Of a stretch of DNA of 36,415 bases, positions 6,636-13,411 are shown in pieces. Source of the stretch: a virus. The stretch spans positions 1-36,415 of IMG/VR virus record IMGVR_UViG_3300046535_000609, one strand, 5' to 3'. The translations under genes were made by a program, and so were the position numbers. Every line of letters begins with the position of its first letter. Within the stretch, counting starts at the first letter, position 1. The notes under the pieces were generated by a model that ran no database searches, was not told where the DNA came from, and worked only from the letters and a program-made list of their open reading frames with translations.

Positions 6636-7915
6636 CAGTTCCTCCCTAGTCCGACCAGCCGAGGTTGTGGCGGCTGGTTCTGTTGTGCCGGCGATGCCCC
6701 CGCCGTGGGCGGGGCATCCGGCGTCTGTGGGGCATCCTCAGCCGCGCGCTGCGGATCGTCAGCCTCAGTGGCGAACGGTCCGGCGGTGACGCCCTGCTCG
6801 AGATGCAGCGGCATGAACGTGTCGTTCGCGTCGAACCAGACCCACTGGCCCGACGGCAGCGCCTGCGAGGTGAACGCGTCCGCGATCCTCTTCGCGGTCG
6901 GGCGGAGCTCGAAGCGCCACCACATCTCGCCCAGCATCCCTGGGTTCTGATAGGTCAGGCTCGCGTTGCCACGACCGCCACCGACTGTCAGGTTCAGCAG
7001 GATGGCGGGGATACCGAACGCAGCCGCGAGCGCGACCGCGTTGAAGTCCTGGTTCTCGAGCAGCGACAGATCCTTCGGGTTGAAGGACAACTGCTCGAAG
7101 TCGAGCTCGGGCGGCAGCACGGGAGGCGCACCTGAGCGTGCGGAAGTCCTTGCCTGCCACTGGGTCTGGATCGCTTCGGCCTGCGCCGAGTCCAGCTTGC
7201 GCTGCGACTTGAGCGCCACCTTCGGGATCCCTCCCGTGTTCACCTCGAGAGCCGCGTTGCCAGCGGCGAGCAGGCCCCAGGCCAGCTGCGCGTAGGCGCG
7301 AATCGTCGGGGTGCCGTGCGCCTGGAAGGTTGCCTGCGCGCCGGGGTTGCGGTCGATCTGGATCACGTCCGCGGGGTCGAGAGTATCGCCGCCCAGGATC
7401 TTGTACTCGCGCACACCGTCCCGCCACAGCGGCTCGCAGATCCGGGCCGGGATCGTCGTCCAGTTGCGCGGGAACCCGTTCGCGTACCGCTGCGTGATGT
7501 AGGCGAGCGCGTACCCCCAGCCGTACATGTCCGCGACGAGCGAGAAGATCGCGTCCGAGACACCGTTCGGGTAGAAGAGCGGGTCCGGGTTGCAGACCCA
7601 CATCGGCTCCGTCGCGTCCACCACGTTGGGTGCCTCGAAGCGCAGCGGCATCGACGCGATCTGTTGCGCGTTCATCTGGATGCAGCGGTTCGAGATCCAG
7701 GTGCGCTCCGCAAGCAGGCCGTTACCGGGCCAGAACATCTGGCCGGCTGCGTTGAGCCCGTTCTCCGTCCAGAAGTTCGGGATGATCGAATCCCAGAGGC
7801 TCATGTTCGTCCCCTCGAGCGGTTCGACATCGCGCGTCAGGAGAGCCTCTTCGCGATGGACGATCGGCTGGCCCACGTCGGGGCGCGGACCCAGGATCCT
7901 GTCGAGCAGGCTCAT
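6635..7915 (-). CDS. Portal protein
   Basis: 426 residues from ATG 7915, which shares ATGA with the preceding gene; a longer upstream frame shadows that neighbour. HK97-type portal features include WISNRCIQMNAQQIASMPL, then DMYGWGYALAYI, RYANGFPRNWTTIPA and the clip/wing stretch FNPKDLSLLENQDFNAVALA, then FGIPAILLNLTVGGG. The C-terminus is Pro/Gln-rich and disordered. It forms the dodecameric portal at one capsid vertex, through which TerL packages DNA. Length and order (TerL, portal, protease, capsid) are typical. Confidence 0.92.
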   Translation of the reverse strand: MSLLDRILGPRPDVGQPIVHREEALLTRDVEPLEGTNMSLWDSIIPNFWTENGLNAAGQMFWPGNGLLAERTWISNRCIQMNAQQIASMPLRFEAPNVVDATEPMWVCNPDPLFYPNGVSDAIFSLVADMYGWGYALAYITQRYANGFPRNWTTIPARICEPLWRDGVREYKILGGDTLDPADVIQIDRNPGAQATFQAHGTPTIRAYAQLAWGLLAAGNAALEVNTGGIPKVALKSQRKLDSAQAEAIQTQWQARTSARSGAPPVLPPELDFEQLSFNPKDLSLLENQDFNAVALAAAFGIPAILLNLTVGGGRGNASLTYQNPGMLGEMWWRFELRPTAKRIADAFTSQALPSGQWVWFDANDTFMPLHLEQGVTAGPFATEADDPQRAAEDAPQTPDAPPTAGASPAQQNQPPQPRLVGLGRN

Positions 7916-8064
7916 GCGCGCATCCTCTCGACGACCTGGGCCGCGACCAGCGCGCTCAGGCAGACGACGATCCAACCCTCCGTCTTCCAGACGCCGCCCC
8001 ACAGAACGTCGACGACCCCGACCAGCCCTGCGCCGAGGGAGATCAACATCAGTGCCCTCACCAT
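7912..8064 (-). CDS. Two-helix membrane protein between terminase and portal
   Basis: 50 residues from ATG 8064, overlapping the TerL stop (TGATG) and ending in ATGA with the portal start. Two hydrophobic segments are visible (ALMLISLGAGLVGVVDVLW and GWIVVCLSALVAAQVV), separated by a short polar turn. The sequence does not show whether it is structural, holin-like or regulatory. A longer frame starting at 8181 shadows TerL. Confidence 0.65.
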   Translation of the reverse strand: MVRALMLISLGAGLVGVVDVLWGGVWKTEGWIVVCLSALVAAQVVERMRA

Positions 8065-9566
8065 CAGAAGATCATCACCTCGCTGTTCGCGATGTCCCTG
8101 TCCATTGCCGACCACAATCCGATCGAGGAGGAGATGATCGGGCCCGGATCCGTCTTCGACTTGGAGCGAGACCATGCCCAACGGTCGACCAATGGCCGCG
8201 TGCGAGCTCCGCGCACCGAGGTCGACAACTCCTCCTGGCCCAGATGGATCAGGTCGTTCTCCTCGACGGCGGTCGCGAACTGCCCGCAGGCGTCCGCGTA
8301 CTCGCCCGTCTTCAGGCGGCGCACATCGAGGCCGGTCTGCTCCTCGATCTGCTTCGCGATGGCGTTCGCCGGACCGAACCCGTCACAGACGAGCTCGATC
8401 ACCTCATGCTTCTCGCACAGGCCAACGACGTACTCGGGAACCCAGCCCGTGCCGGAACGACAGCTGACCATCTCCACCATCTTGCGGCCCCGCTCGTTCA
8501 AGCCTGCCGCCGTGATAGTCGTCCGACGGTTCGGTGCCACATCGAACGCAATGCAGATCGGATCCACCAGTACGGCTTCAGCATCCTCGCACGCCTCCCA
8601 CTTCTCCTGACTGATCTCCTGGTTGCCGACCAGATCGGTGTCCGGGTAGTCGCCCACGTTCAAGAGCTCGGTCACGAACTGCCGCCAGCCGAGCAGCCGG
8701 ATCTCCTTCGCCATGTGCTTCTCCGTCACGCGGCCCCTGACCATCGCCCAGTTCACCTCGAGCCACGCAGCCGGGTCGCGCGCCACGTCCTCGGGCACCT
8801 CGTCCGGGGACTCGAAGTCCAGCGAGTACTCGTGGTAGACGAGCGAATCCTCCACGCCGTCGATGCCGCGCTCGCGCACCCGAGTCCACACGATCGCGTG
8901 ATCGTCCTTGTCCTGGTCGGGCGCGTTGCCGGCGTAGACAAGCTGGGGCCCGCGCTCCGCAGTCGAGGCGCGCAACGTCGGCACCATCGTGCCGTGCGCC
9001 CACTCGGACAGGATCTGCGCCTCGTCGAGCACCAGCAGCGCCACGTCGTCGACACCTTTCAGGCCCGACTTCGTCCGCGTCCTGAACTCGATCTTCGACC
9101 CGTCCTGCAACGTGATCGCCTCGTCGCCGTGGGAGTAGCGGAACCCGACCAGCCGCTGCGTCCCCAGACCCGACCGCTCCACCAGGGCGAGCAGATCGTC
9201 ATTGTCACGGATCGCCTTCTCGAGGCGCTGGAAGTGGCGAGCCGACGTCTTGAACTCATGGGCCGAATGGATGATCAGCCGCTCGTCCAGCACGAAGATG
9301 CCGTAGAGCTCGCGCGCCAGCAGAACCTCACCCTTGCCGTTCTGCCGCGGCGCGGACAAAGCGAACTCGAACGACTGCCAGCGGCCGTTCTCGTCCACGC
9401 CCAGCATCGAGCGCAGCATGAACTCCTGCTCGGGATCCAGCCGCAGCTTGTGCTCGCGGCACCACTCGACCGCGTGGTCACCGATCGACCAGTCCGCCGC
9501 GTCCGGCACATGGCAGATGCGCGGCATGACCAGATCCGCTTCGACCACGACCGCCTCCGCTACCAC
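8064..9566 (-). CDS. terL: Terminase large subunit
   Basis: 500 residues from GTG 9566, which overlaps the HNH stop (GTGGTAG) and has GGAGG 8 nt upstream. The ATPase half has a Walker A-like SAPRQNGKGE (about 71-80) and a Walker B ALLVLDEAQ (about 176-184). The nuclease half has acidic residues in ICIAFDVAPN (D about 342), LVCDGFGP (D about 395) and near the C-terminus, as expected for an RNase H-like fold. It cuts concatemeric DNA and drives it into the prohead through the portal. No separate small terminase was recognised; the adjacent HNH gene or the 5' leader may contribute to packaging-site recognition. Confidence 0.94.
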   Translation of the reverse strand: MVAEAVVVEADLVMPRICHVPDAADWSIGDHAVEWCREHKLRLDPEQEFMLRSMLGVDENGRWQSFEFALSAPRQNGKGEVLLARELYGIFVLDERLIIHSAHEFKTSARHFQRLEKAIRDNDDLLALVERSGLGTQRLVGFRYSHGDEAITLQDGSKIEFRTRTKSGLKGVDDVALLVLDEAQILSEWAHGTMVPTLRASTAERGPQLVYAGNAPDQDKDDHAIVWTRVRERGIDGVEDSLVYHEYSLDFESPDEVPEDVARDPAAWLEVNWAMVRGRVTEKHMAKEIRLLGWRQFVTELLNVGDYPDTDLVGNQEISQEKWEACEDAEAVLVDPICIAFDVAPNRRTTITAAGLNERGRKMVEMVSCRSGTGWVPEYVVGLCEKHEVIELVCDGFGPANAIAKQIEEQTGLDVRRLKTGEYADACGQFATAVEENDLIHLGQEELSTSVRGARTRPLVDRWAWSRSKSKTDPGPIISSSIGLWSAMDRDIANSEVMIF

Positions 9567-9781
9567 TGCCTCGACCTCCGAGTCTTCGCGTTCCGCTTCC
9601 GAGCGCCGGCACTCCGGTTACACGCCCGATGGGCCGGACCCATCCAATGACGGCGGTCATCCGAGTGATCCAGATCCCACGGCTCCAGTGGGTGGATGAA
9701 CCCACCGACCGGAACGCCGTTGATCTGATCAGACTTCAAACAGTCCGCGCCGCGGGCACACCGCACCTGACCCCCCAGCAC
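9560..9781 (-). CDS. HNH endonuclease
   Basis: 73 residues from GTG 9781, placed because GGAGGG sits about 5 nt upstream; a GTG at 9787 is possible, and the open frame extends to 9901. It has a zinc knuckle (Cys 8 and Cys 14), then WDLDHSDD (His 39, the HNH general base) and AHRACNRSAGARKR (His 51, Cys 54, Asn 55). Small HNH proteins next to TerL are common in cos-type phages and can be needed for terminase cutting. The Arg/Lys-rich C-terminus probably contacts DNA. It overlaps TerL by 7 bp. Confidence 0.82.
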   Translation of the reverse strand: MLGGQVRCARGADCLKSDQINGVPVGGFIHPLEPWDLDHSDDRRHWMGPAHRACNRSAGARKRNAKTRRSRQW

Positions 9782-9831
9782 AATCACCCTCCATCTGCGG
9801 CGTTCCGACTGATGCCTCGTCCCGTAGCCGC

Positions 9832-9866
9832 GCAACGACGTTGCCCTTCTAGGAAACGACCGTTTC
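9832..9866. promoter_or_regulatory. Paired dyads upstream of the HNH/terminase genes
   Basis: Two dyads lie in tandem: GCAACGACGTTGC (9832-9844) and GAAACGACCGTTTC (9853-9866). Both carry AACG/CGTT half-sites, and their centres are about 21.5 bp apart, close to two helical turns. That looks like a site for a dimeric DNA-binding protein. It could be a late-gene operator or part of the packaging recognition site. They lie upstream of the preferred HNH start. Confidence 0.4.
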
Positions 9867-9901
9867 GTTCTCAGAGACGGAAATCTGCCTCGGGGGGTCA
9901 A

Positions 9902-10229
9902 AGCGCTCCTCCACCCCTAAAAAACGGCACCCCATGCAACGGCTCGAGCATCCTGCAGCGCCTGCAATGAATCGGCGCGCGATGGATCGGCTCGCCGGCG
10001 GCGCGCATCGGCTCGATCGGCTCGAGGTGAGGGTTCGTCGGTATCGGCATGCGGAGGGTTCGGTACGCGGAAGCGCACCCGCCGATAGCTAGCGCGGGTG
10101 CGGGTGGGCGGGTGCTACGGAGGATCGGCGCGCCGGCGCTGCTATTCGTTCGGCTCGCTAGTGCGAGACTGTAGCGCGCTAGACCGGATGGCGCAGGGCT
10201 CGAGGGACGCGTAGGGGCTCGAGCATAGG
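9902..10229. other. Non-coding segment upstream of the terminase genes
   Basis: No convincing gene on either strand. The stretch holds three ATCGGCTCG words (9986-10024), many GCGCGC/CTCGAG/GCTAGC palindromes, and an A6 tract at 9919-9924. By position it could hold the packaging site and a late promoter, but I found no good -35/-10 pair. Its composition matches the adjacent antirestriction cassette rather than the head genes. Confidence 0.5.
9941..9961. repeat. Left flanking repeat of the antirestriction cassette
   Basis: GGCTCGAGC, then AT, then CCTGCAGCGC. The same two blocks, without the AT, occur at 12743-12761 on the other side of the cassette in the same orientation. It may mark the edge of an inserted segment, but both copies lie in palindrome-rich DNA where such words recur. 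Confidence 0.35.
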
Positions 10230-10256
10230 AAGGGCCCGCGTGCTAGGCGGGCCCTT
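10230..10256 (-). terminator. Intrinsic terminator-like hairpin ending the cassette
   Basis: A perfect 10 bp stem (AAGGGCCCGC with GCGGGCCCTT) closes a 7 nt loop, 28 nt downstream of the last cassette gene. A-rich and T-rich ends flank a GC core, so the stem itself ends in TT in either direction. It separates cassette transcription from the head operon. Confidence 0.72.
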
Positions 10257-10283
10257 GGATCGTTCTATCTCAGCTGCAGCGGT

Positions 10284-10370
10284 CTAACGTTTCGTGCCTT
10301 TCGGCTTTAGGTGACGGATGATGGCGACGATGGCCGCACCTGCTACAGCAAGATCACCTAGTGGGCTCAT
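10284..10370 (-). CDS. Membrane microprotein, last gene of the cassette
   Basis: 28 residues from ATG 10370, which shares ATGA with the previous stop. One short hydrophobic helix (LGDLAVAGAAIVAII) is followed by a basic tail (RHLKPKGTKR), giving an inside-positive single-pass topology. The coupling and the terminator just downstream support it as a real gene. The function is unknown. Confidence 0.55.
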   Translation of the reverse strand: MSPLGDLAVAGAAIVAIIRHLKPKGTKR

Positions 10371-10690
10371 GAGATCGGATCCACGAAGATTGCCGCGCGG
10401 TCTAGGCGCATGACGCTGCGCCCGAGATAGGCGCGCGCATCATCTTCCGCGTTTGCCCACCGGTGCCACGCGTCAGGATACCCTTCGCGTTCGAATATTT
10501 CGAGCCCTTCCCTCGCTACGCGTAGCAGCGTACGGGCGCTATCTACAGCGAGCCCTAGGCGCTCGATCCCCGTTCCCTCTAGATCGTTCGAGTAGGGATT
10601 AGACGGGACCGCTTGACGGGCTCGAGTGAACCGGTTCTCCGCGATAGCGAGCCGGCACTTCTGACGTTTGTATGACTCTTGCGTAATCAT
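10367..10690 (-). CDS. Helical protein of unknown function
   Basis: 107 residues from ATG 10690, with an AAAGGAAAGGAAAG ribosome binding stretch upstream and the word CGTCTAG just before the start. It is predicted to be almost wholly helical and rich in Arg, Ala and Glu (SARTLLRVAREGLEIFEREGY, WANAEDDARAYLGRS). No catalytic motif is visible. It shares the cassette's unusual use of CTA and CTAG. It could be a small DNA- or protein-binding factor. Confidence 0.7.
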   Translation of the reverse strand: MITQESYKRQKCRLAIAENRFTRARQAVPSNPYSNDLEGTGIERLGLAVDSARTLLRVAREGLEIFEREGYPDAWHRWANAEDDARAYLGRSVMRLDRAAIFVDPIS

Positions 10691-10712
10691 CTAGACGGTT
10701 CTTTCCTTTCCT

Positions 10713-11402
10713 TTAGTGGAGATGATAGTCAACGATCGGCACATTCTTAGACCAGCACGCGCGGCATTCCCCGCATGCGTTTCCCTGCAACGGCGCTGGG
10801 CACCTATGCGCGCCGATTGGCGGATCGCCTGCGGATACTGTGGATACCGTTACATGCAGGCGCGGGAATGTCGGCACGTTGCCGCCGATCATATGCGCGC
10901 TGCAACGCACGTTTAGGTTAGGCGGATAGGTTCGGCTTTCCTCGTATTCCGCGACGATTCGGTATTCCCGCGTAGGGAGCCAATGCTTAACGTCTGGCGT
11001 ACGATCGCAAACGTCGACGATTGCACATAGGTGCTCGAGGGATTGCAGGTCCCCCGAATCATGCCATCGGAAGAAAGTCTGCTTTCGGCGCATGATTAGT
11101 TCCGCCATCGCGCGGGACCATAGTTTCCGCTCGAGGGATTCGAGCCTACGGTATAGCGCTACTTGCACGGCAGGGAAAGCGTACCTTCCTTTAAGCGCAT
11201 AGCAGCTATGACATGTTGACCCCTCGAGCGTTTGCAGGCGTTTCCCCGTTCGGCATTCCGCCGCGGGCAGACTGTACGCGTAACCTGGCATCTTGCTAGG
11301 TGCGGACAATCCTCCCACGTAGGCCTCTAACTCGTACACCTTCCATTCCGCCGGCGCGCGAGTCTCGAGCGCTAGCACGTCAAGCGGCTCGAGGGTTTTC
11401 AT
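10713..11402 (-). CDS. GP88-family phage protein
   Basis: 229 residues from ATG 11402, sharing ATGA with the preceding stop. The sequence matches the GP88 family known from actinobacteriophages: KMPGYAYSLPAAECRTG, then STCHSCYALKGRYAF, FFRWHDSGDLQSLEHL, HWLPTREYRIV and PPNLNVRCSAHMIGG. Several Cys residues (STCHSCYA, NACGECRACW) suggest a metal or Fe-S site. The biochemical role of the family is not established. Here it is coupled with an antirestriction gene, which hints at a host-takeover or defence-evasion role; that part is inference. Confidence 0.85.
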   Translation of the reverse strand: MKTLEPLDVLALETRAPAEWKVYELEAYVGGLSAPSKMPGYAYSLPAAECRTGKRLQTLEGSTCHSCYALKGRYAFPAVQVALYRRLESLERKLWSRAMAELIMRRKQTFFRWHDSGDLQSLEHLCAIVDVCDRTPDVKHWLPTREYRIVAEYEESRTYPPNLNVRCSAHMIGGNVPTFPRLHVTVSTVSAGDPPIGAHRCPAPLQGNACGECRACWSKNVPIVDYHLH

Positions 11403-11614
11403 GTCTCGAGTCTTTCGGCGCGCTGGTATTCACCTGTCATGCGATAGTTCGGCGGATCCTCGCTAGGTGCCGCGCGGTAGTCCGTCGGTACCATCCAGCG
11501 AGCCAAGAGTTCTCGTCCCGCCATCTCGGCTTCGAGCGCTGTAGCAAATCGTAGGGCGTTCGAGTACCAGCCCCCGTCGGTAAACACTTCGGTCATATAG
11601 CTACGCGTTTGCAT
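11399..11614 (-). CDS. Small conserved phage protein
   Basis: 71 residues from ATG 11614, with GGAGG 9 nt upstream and a 14 bp overlap with the ArdC stop. The layout EVFTDGGWYSNALRFATALEAEMAGRELLARW followed by PSEDPPNY is one I recall in many small phage and plasmid proteins of unknown function. It is probably a compact alpha/beta protein. A longer upstream frame shadows ArdC. Confidence 0.75.
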   Translation of the reverse strand: MQTRSYMTEVFTDGGWYSNALRFATALEAEMAGRELLARWMVPTDYRAAPSEDPPNYRMTGEYQRAERLET

Positions 11615-12503
11615 ATTGCCGTGCCTCCGTTTCGATAGTGATTTTTCCACCTTCGTCATTCCAGCTGATTCCCTGCACATAATCAGCGCGTCGCTGCGCC
11701 TCACCTGCAGCGCTTACGATTAAACGGGGATCACGCGTCAGCTGATCGCGCCATCCCTCGAGATAGGCGGCGGAGGATTCGATCTCGAACGCGATCTCGC
11801 ATGCGCCGGCCAGCATTGCCGCGGTGAGTTCTGCCACGAGTTCTTCCCTCGCATATGGATCCGTGCCGAAGCCGCTTCCGAATTCCGCTCCGCCTAGACG
11901 ATTGGGCGCGCCGGCGCTATGTGCTAGTTCGTGGAAGGCGCATACGTAATACGCTTCCGCGCTAGTGAACGATTCCGCCGGCGGCAATGTGACGGTATCG
12001 GCACTAGGACGGTAGAACGCGCTACCTCCCTCGAGGATCTCAGGGGCGTTTGGCATGCCTGCAACGATTGCCGCGGCCCGTTCGATCGGCTCGAACGGGC
12101 CGACATCCTCGAGCGGCGGCGCATTGTCACATTGTTCGGCATTGAAGACCACGTAGGTCCGCATGAACGCGTAGCTAGTCGCGAGCCCTTCGGCTTCGGC
12201 TGCAATCCGCTCGCTAGCTGACATGCGCTTAGGGGCGGTTTTCCATAGGACGATGCGCGTCCCCCGTTCACCTTTGCGGACACTAGCGCCAGCTTCCTTC
12301 CATGCCTTGAATGTCCCCCAGCGCCCGTCGCCTCGATCCTCGAGCGCTAGTAGCAGGGTGTTAATGCCACGGTAGGGGCGGAGCGTTCGCACGTTATGCG
12401 CCGCTGACGTCTTCCATGGCTTCCGCCATGGCGGTACACCTTCCTCGAGCGCCTGCAGGATCCTGCGGGTGATTTCCTCATAGGTTTCGGCATTGGTCGC
12501 CAT
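11601..12503 (-). CDS. ArdC-like antirestriction protein
   Basis: 300 residues from ATG 12503, with GGAAGGTG 8 nt upstream. Residues 1 to about 125 match the ArdC N-terminal ssDNA-binding domain: ITRRILQALEEGVPPWRKPW, then RPYRGINTLLL, WGTFKAWKEAGASVRKGERGT and YVVFNAEQC. The C-terminal half is a zincin-like metallopeptidase domain with CAFHELAHSAG (about 188-198, an HExxH site) and a downstream acidic stretch (REELVAELTAAML). ArdC proteins protect incoming DNA from host restriction. It is the second gene after promoter P3 and lies in a stretch rich in CTAG and other palindromes, unlike the rest of the phage. Confidence 0.9.
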   Translation of the reverse strand: MATNAETYEEITRRILQALEEGVPPWRKPWKTSAAHNVRTLRPYRGINTLLLALEDRGDGRWGTFKAWKEAGASVRKGERGTRIVLWKTAPKRMSASERIAAEAEGLATSYAFMRTYVVFNAEQCDNAPPLEDVGPFEPIERAAAIVAGMPNAPEILEGGSAFYRPSADTVTLPPAESFTSAEAYYVCAFHELAHSAGAPNRLGGAEFGSGFGTDPYAREELVAELTAAMLAGACEIAFEIESSAAYLEGWRDQLTRDPRLIVSAAGEAQRRADYVQGISWNDEGGKITIETEARQYANA

Positions 12504-12505
12504 CG

Positions 12506-12631
12506 CTAGCGCACCTTCCTGCCGCGCGCCTGCCACGCGATGCCGAACGACGCGAGAATGACTAGCAGCGCTAGCGCGCCGAACGGCACTAGCAGCGCTG
12601 CGACTTCTAGGTGATGAATGAGAGATGACAC
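12506..12631 (-). CDS. Membrane microprotein leading the antirestriction cassette
   Basis: 41 residues from GTG 12631, preceded by GGGAGGATC. The stop lies 2 nt before the ArdC ATG. A long hydrophobic stretch (VAALLVPFGALALLVILASF) is followed by a basic end (QARGRKVR), so a single-pass or hairpin membrane protein is likely. It is the first gene of the P3 transcript, so it should be made early and in quantity. The function is unknown. Confidence 0.6.
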   Translation of the reverse strand: MSSLIHHLEVAALLVPFGALALLVILASFGIAWQARGRKVR

Positions 12632-12633
12632 TT

Positions 12634-12693
12634 GATCCTCCCGTTTAGAGAACTAGACGGAGGGAGCGTAGCACGGGGATCGGCGCTATGCAA
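12634..12693 (-). promoter_or_regulatory. Promoter P3 with shared leader motif
   Basis: Sigma70-like hexamers on the minus strand: TTGCAT (12688-12693), a 17 bp spacer, and TACGCT (12665-12670). Six nt further on is GTCTAGTTCTC (12648-12658), then the SD GGGAGGATC (12634-12642) of the first cassette gene. The same layout occurs at 23.2 and 18.1 kb. Confidence 0.75.
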
Positions 12694-12742
12694 GTAGACC
12701 GCGCGCGGGCCGTGCTTGATCGAGCGCCGGCGCTAGCCGATC

Positions 12743-12761
12743 GGCTCGAGCCCTGCAGCGC
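12743..12761. repeat. Right flanking repeat of the antirestriction cassette
   Basis: GGCTCGAGC followed by CCTGCAGCGC, matching 9941-9961 apart from a 2 nt insertion there. It lies just upstream of promoter P3. Confidence 0.35.
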
Positions 12762-12890
12762 GCGGCGGCTCGAGCGCCGTTCGGCGAACAGGCGTTCGAA
12801 TTCCTACCATTCCGGTCGGAATTGACGAGATGGTCGACCAACGATTGGAGCGACCAACGATCGATCGGGTGGCGATGCTCCGGGGGTCCA

Positions 12891-12967
12891 TCAGAGGCGA
12901 GCCTAGTTTGGCGTCAGAGGCGAGCCTAAGTTTGGAGCTCGATCCTCAGAGGAGAGCCTAGGTTTGG
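12891..12967 (+). repeat. Three oriented repeats with consensus TCAGAGG-n3-GCCTA(A/G)GTTTGG
   Basis: Copies are at 12891-12911, 12914-12935 and 12946-12967, all in the same direction. Two more similar copies lie inside genes at 13389-13409 and 14886-14907, also in the same orientation. The sequence is asymmetric, so a protein would bind it directionally, as with iterons or stoperators. Confidence 0.7.
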
Positions 12968-12968
12968 G

Positions 12969-13027
12969 GGTGGCCGGCGTTCTACGCGACGAGCCGTCTA
13001 GTCCCCATTGCGGAACAACCGGCCACC
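12969..13027. repeat. Inverted repeat enclosing a leader-like motif
   Basis: GGTGGCCGG (12969-12977) pairs with CCGGCCACC (13019-13027) across 41 nt. The interior holds GTCTAGTCCCC on the plus strand (12996-13006), a near copy of the P1-P3 leader motif in the opposite orientation, with TACGCG seven nt upstream. Confidence 0.5.
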
Positions 13028-13055
13028 AGGAGCACGTCCCTAACGCGCTCTGCGG

Positions 13056-13277
13056 CTAGGACGCTACCACGCTCGAGGGGTTGGTTCCACGGATGACGCC
13101 GGCGACGCCTCTGCCGATCGCGGGGATGCCGCGCAGCGTGAGGTTGTCGCTCGGGTCGCAGACGATGACGCGGTCCCTGAGGTTCAGTCCTTGCAGGGAG
13201 ACTTCACGCTCCAGTGCTCGGGAGTGTTCGCGGTGGTGCTGGTGCTCCTGCAGGAAGCGTGGCAGCGGGACGTTCAT
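13056..13277 (-). CDS. Small protein of unknown function, end of the P2 operon
   Basis: 73 residues from ATG 13277, overlapping the previous stop (TGATG). A His/Glu-rich helical N-terminus (FLQEHQHHREHSRALEREV) leads into a strand-rich C-terminal part (DRVIVCDPSDNLTLRGIPAIG). It resembles no family I know. It could be a small DNA-associated protein given the adjacent repeat cluster. Confidence 0.6.
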   Translation of the reverse strand: MNVPLPRFLQEHQHHREHSRALEREVSLQGLNLRDRVIVCDPSDNLTLRGIPAIGRGVAGVIRGTNPSSVVAS

Positions 13278-13411
13278 CAGACGCCGTACCTCATCGCGAG
13301 CAATCGTACCGCTGCGAGGACGAGCAGGATCAGGATGACCTCGAGCATCGCGCCAGCCGCGAACATCAGGTCGGAGGGTGACCCTCCTTCAGAGTGCAGC
13401 CTAAGTTTCAT
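13277..13411 (-). CDS. Single-pass membrane microprotein
   Basis: 44 residues from ATG 13411, with GGAGCTCACC upstream and an 11 bp overlap with the HTH gene. After a polar N-terminus comes one strong membrane helix (AAGAMLEVILILLVLAAVRLLAM). One copy of the TCAGAGG repeat (13389-13409) covers its first codons, so a protein bound there could affect this gene. Confidence 0.6.
   Translation of the reverse strand: MKLRLHSEGGSPSDLMFAAGAMLEVILILLVLAAVRLLAMRYGV

Larger units (their letters stand above)
12694..13055. other. Non-coding, repeat-rich segment (candidate replication origin)
   Basis: No gene is supported here. It contains an AATTCC/GGAATT inverted pair near 12800-12825, two CGACCAACGAT copies 16 bp apart (12835-12845 and 12851-12861), three oriented 21-22 bp repeats (12891-12967) and a long-armed inverted repeat (12969-13027). 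Clustered direct repeats next to the primase/helicase operon resemble an iteron-type origin. There is no strongly AT-rich element, so the origin call is inference. Confidence 0.45.

Noticed and set aside
7590-9650. 686-codon open frame on the plus strand
   Set aside because: It is antisense to the portal, small membrane and terminase genes, has no motif, and arises from the high-GC codon pattern.
9478-9705. Separate Gly/Arg-rich 75-residue ORF overlapping HNH and TerL
   Set aside because: Low-complexity shadow in a third frame with no ribosome binding site; HNH and TerL explain the segment.
10688-10698. A further promoter/leader unit at the CGTCTAG before 10690
   Set aside because: No -35/-10 pair precedes it; it lies between coupled cassette genes, so it is probably chance in CTAG-rich DNA.
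10021-12780. CTCGAG (XhoI word) enrichment as evidence that the cassette is foreign
   Set aside because: CTCGAG also occurs often in the head and lysis genes; only the CTAG contrast is clear.
12891-12967. CRISPR array
   Set aside because: Only three degenerate repeats with 2 and 10 nt between them, no spacers of regular length and no cas genes.
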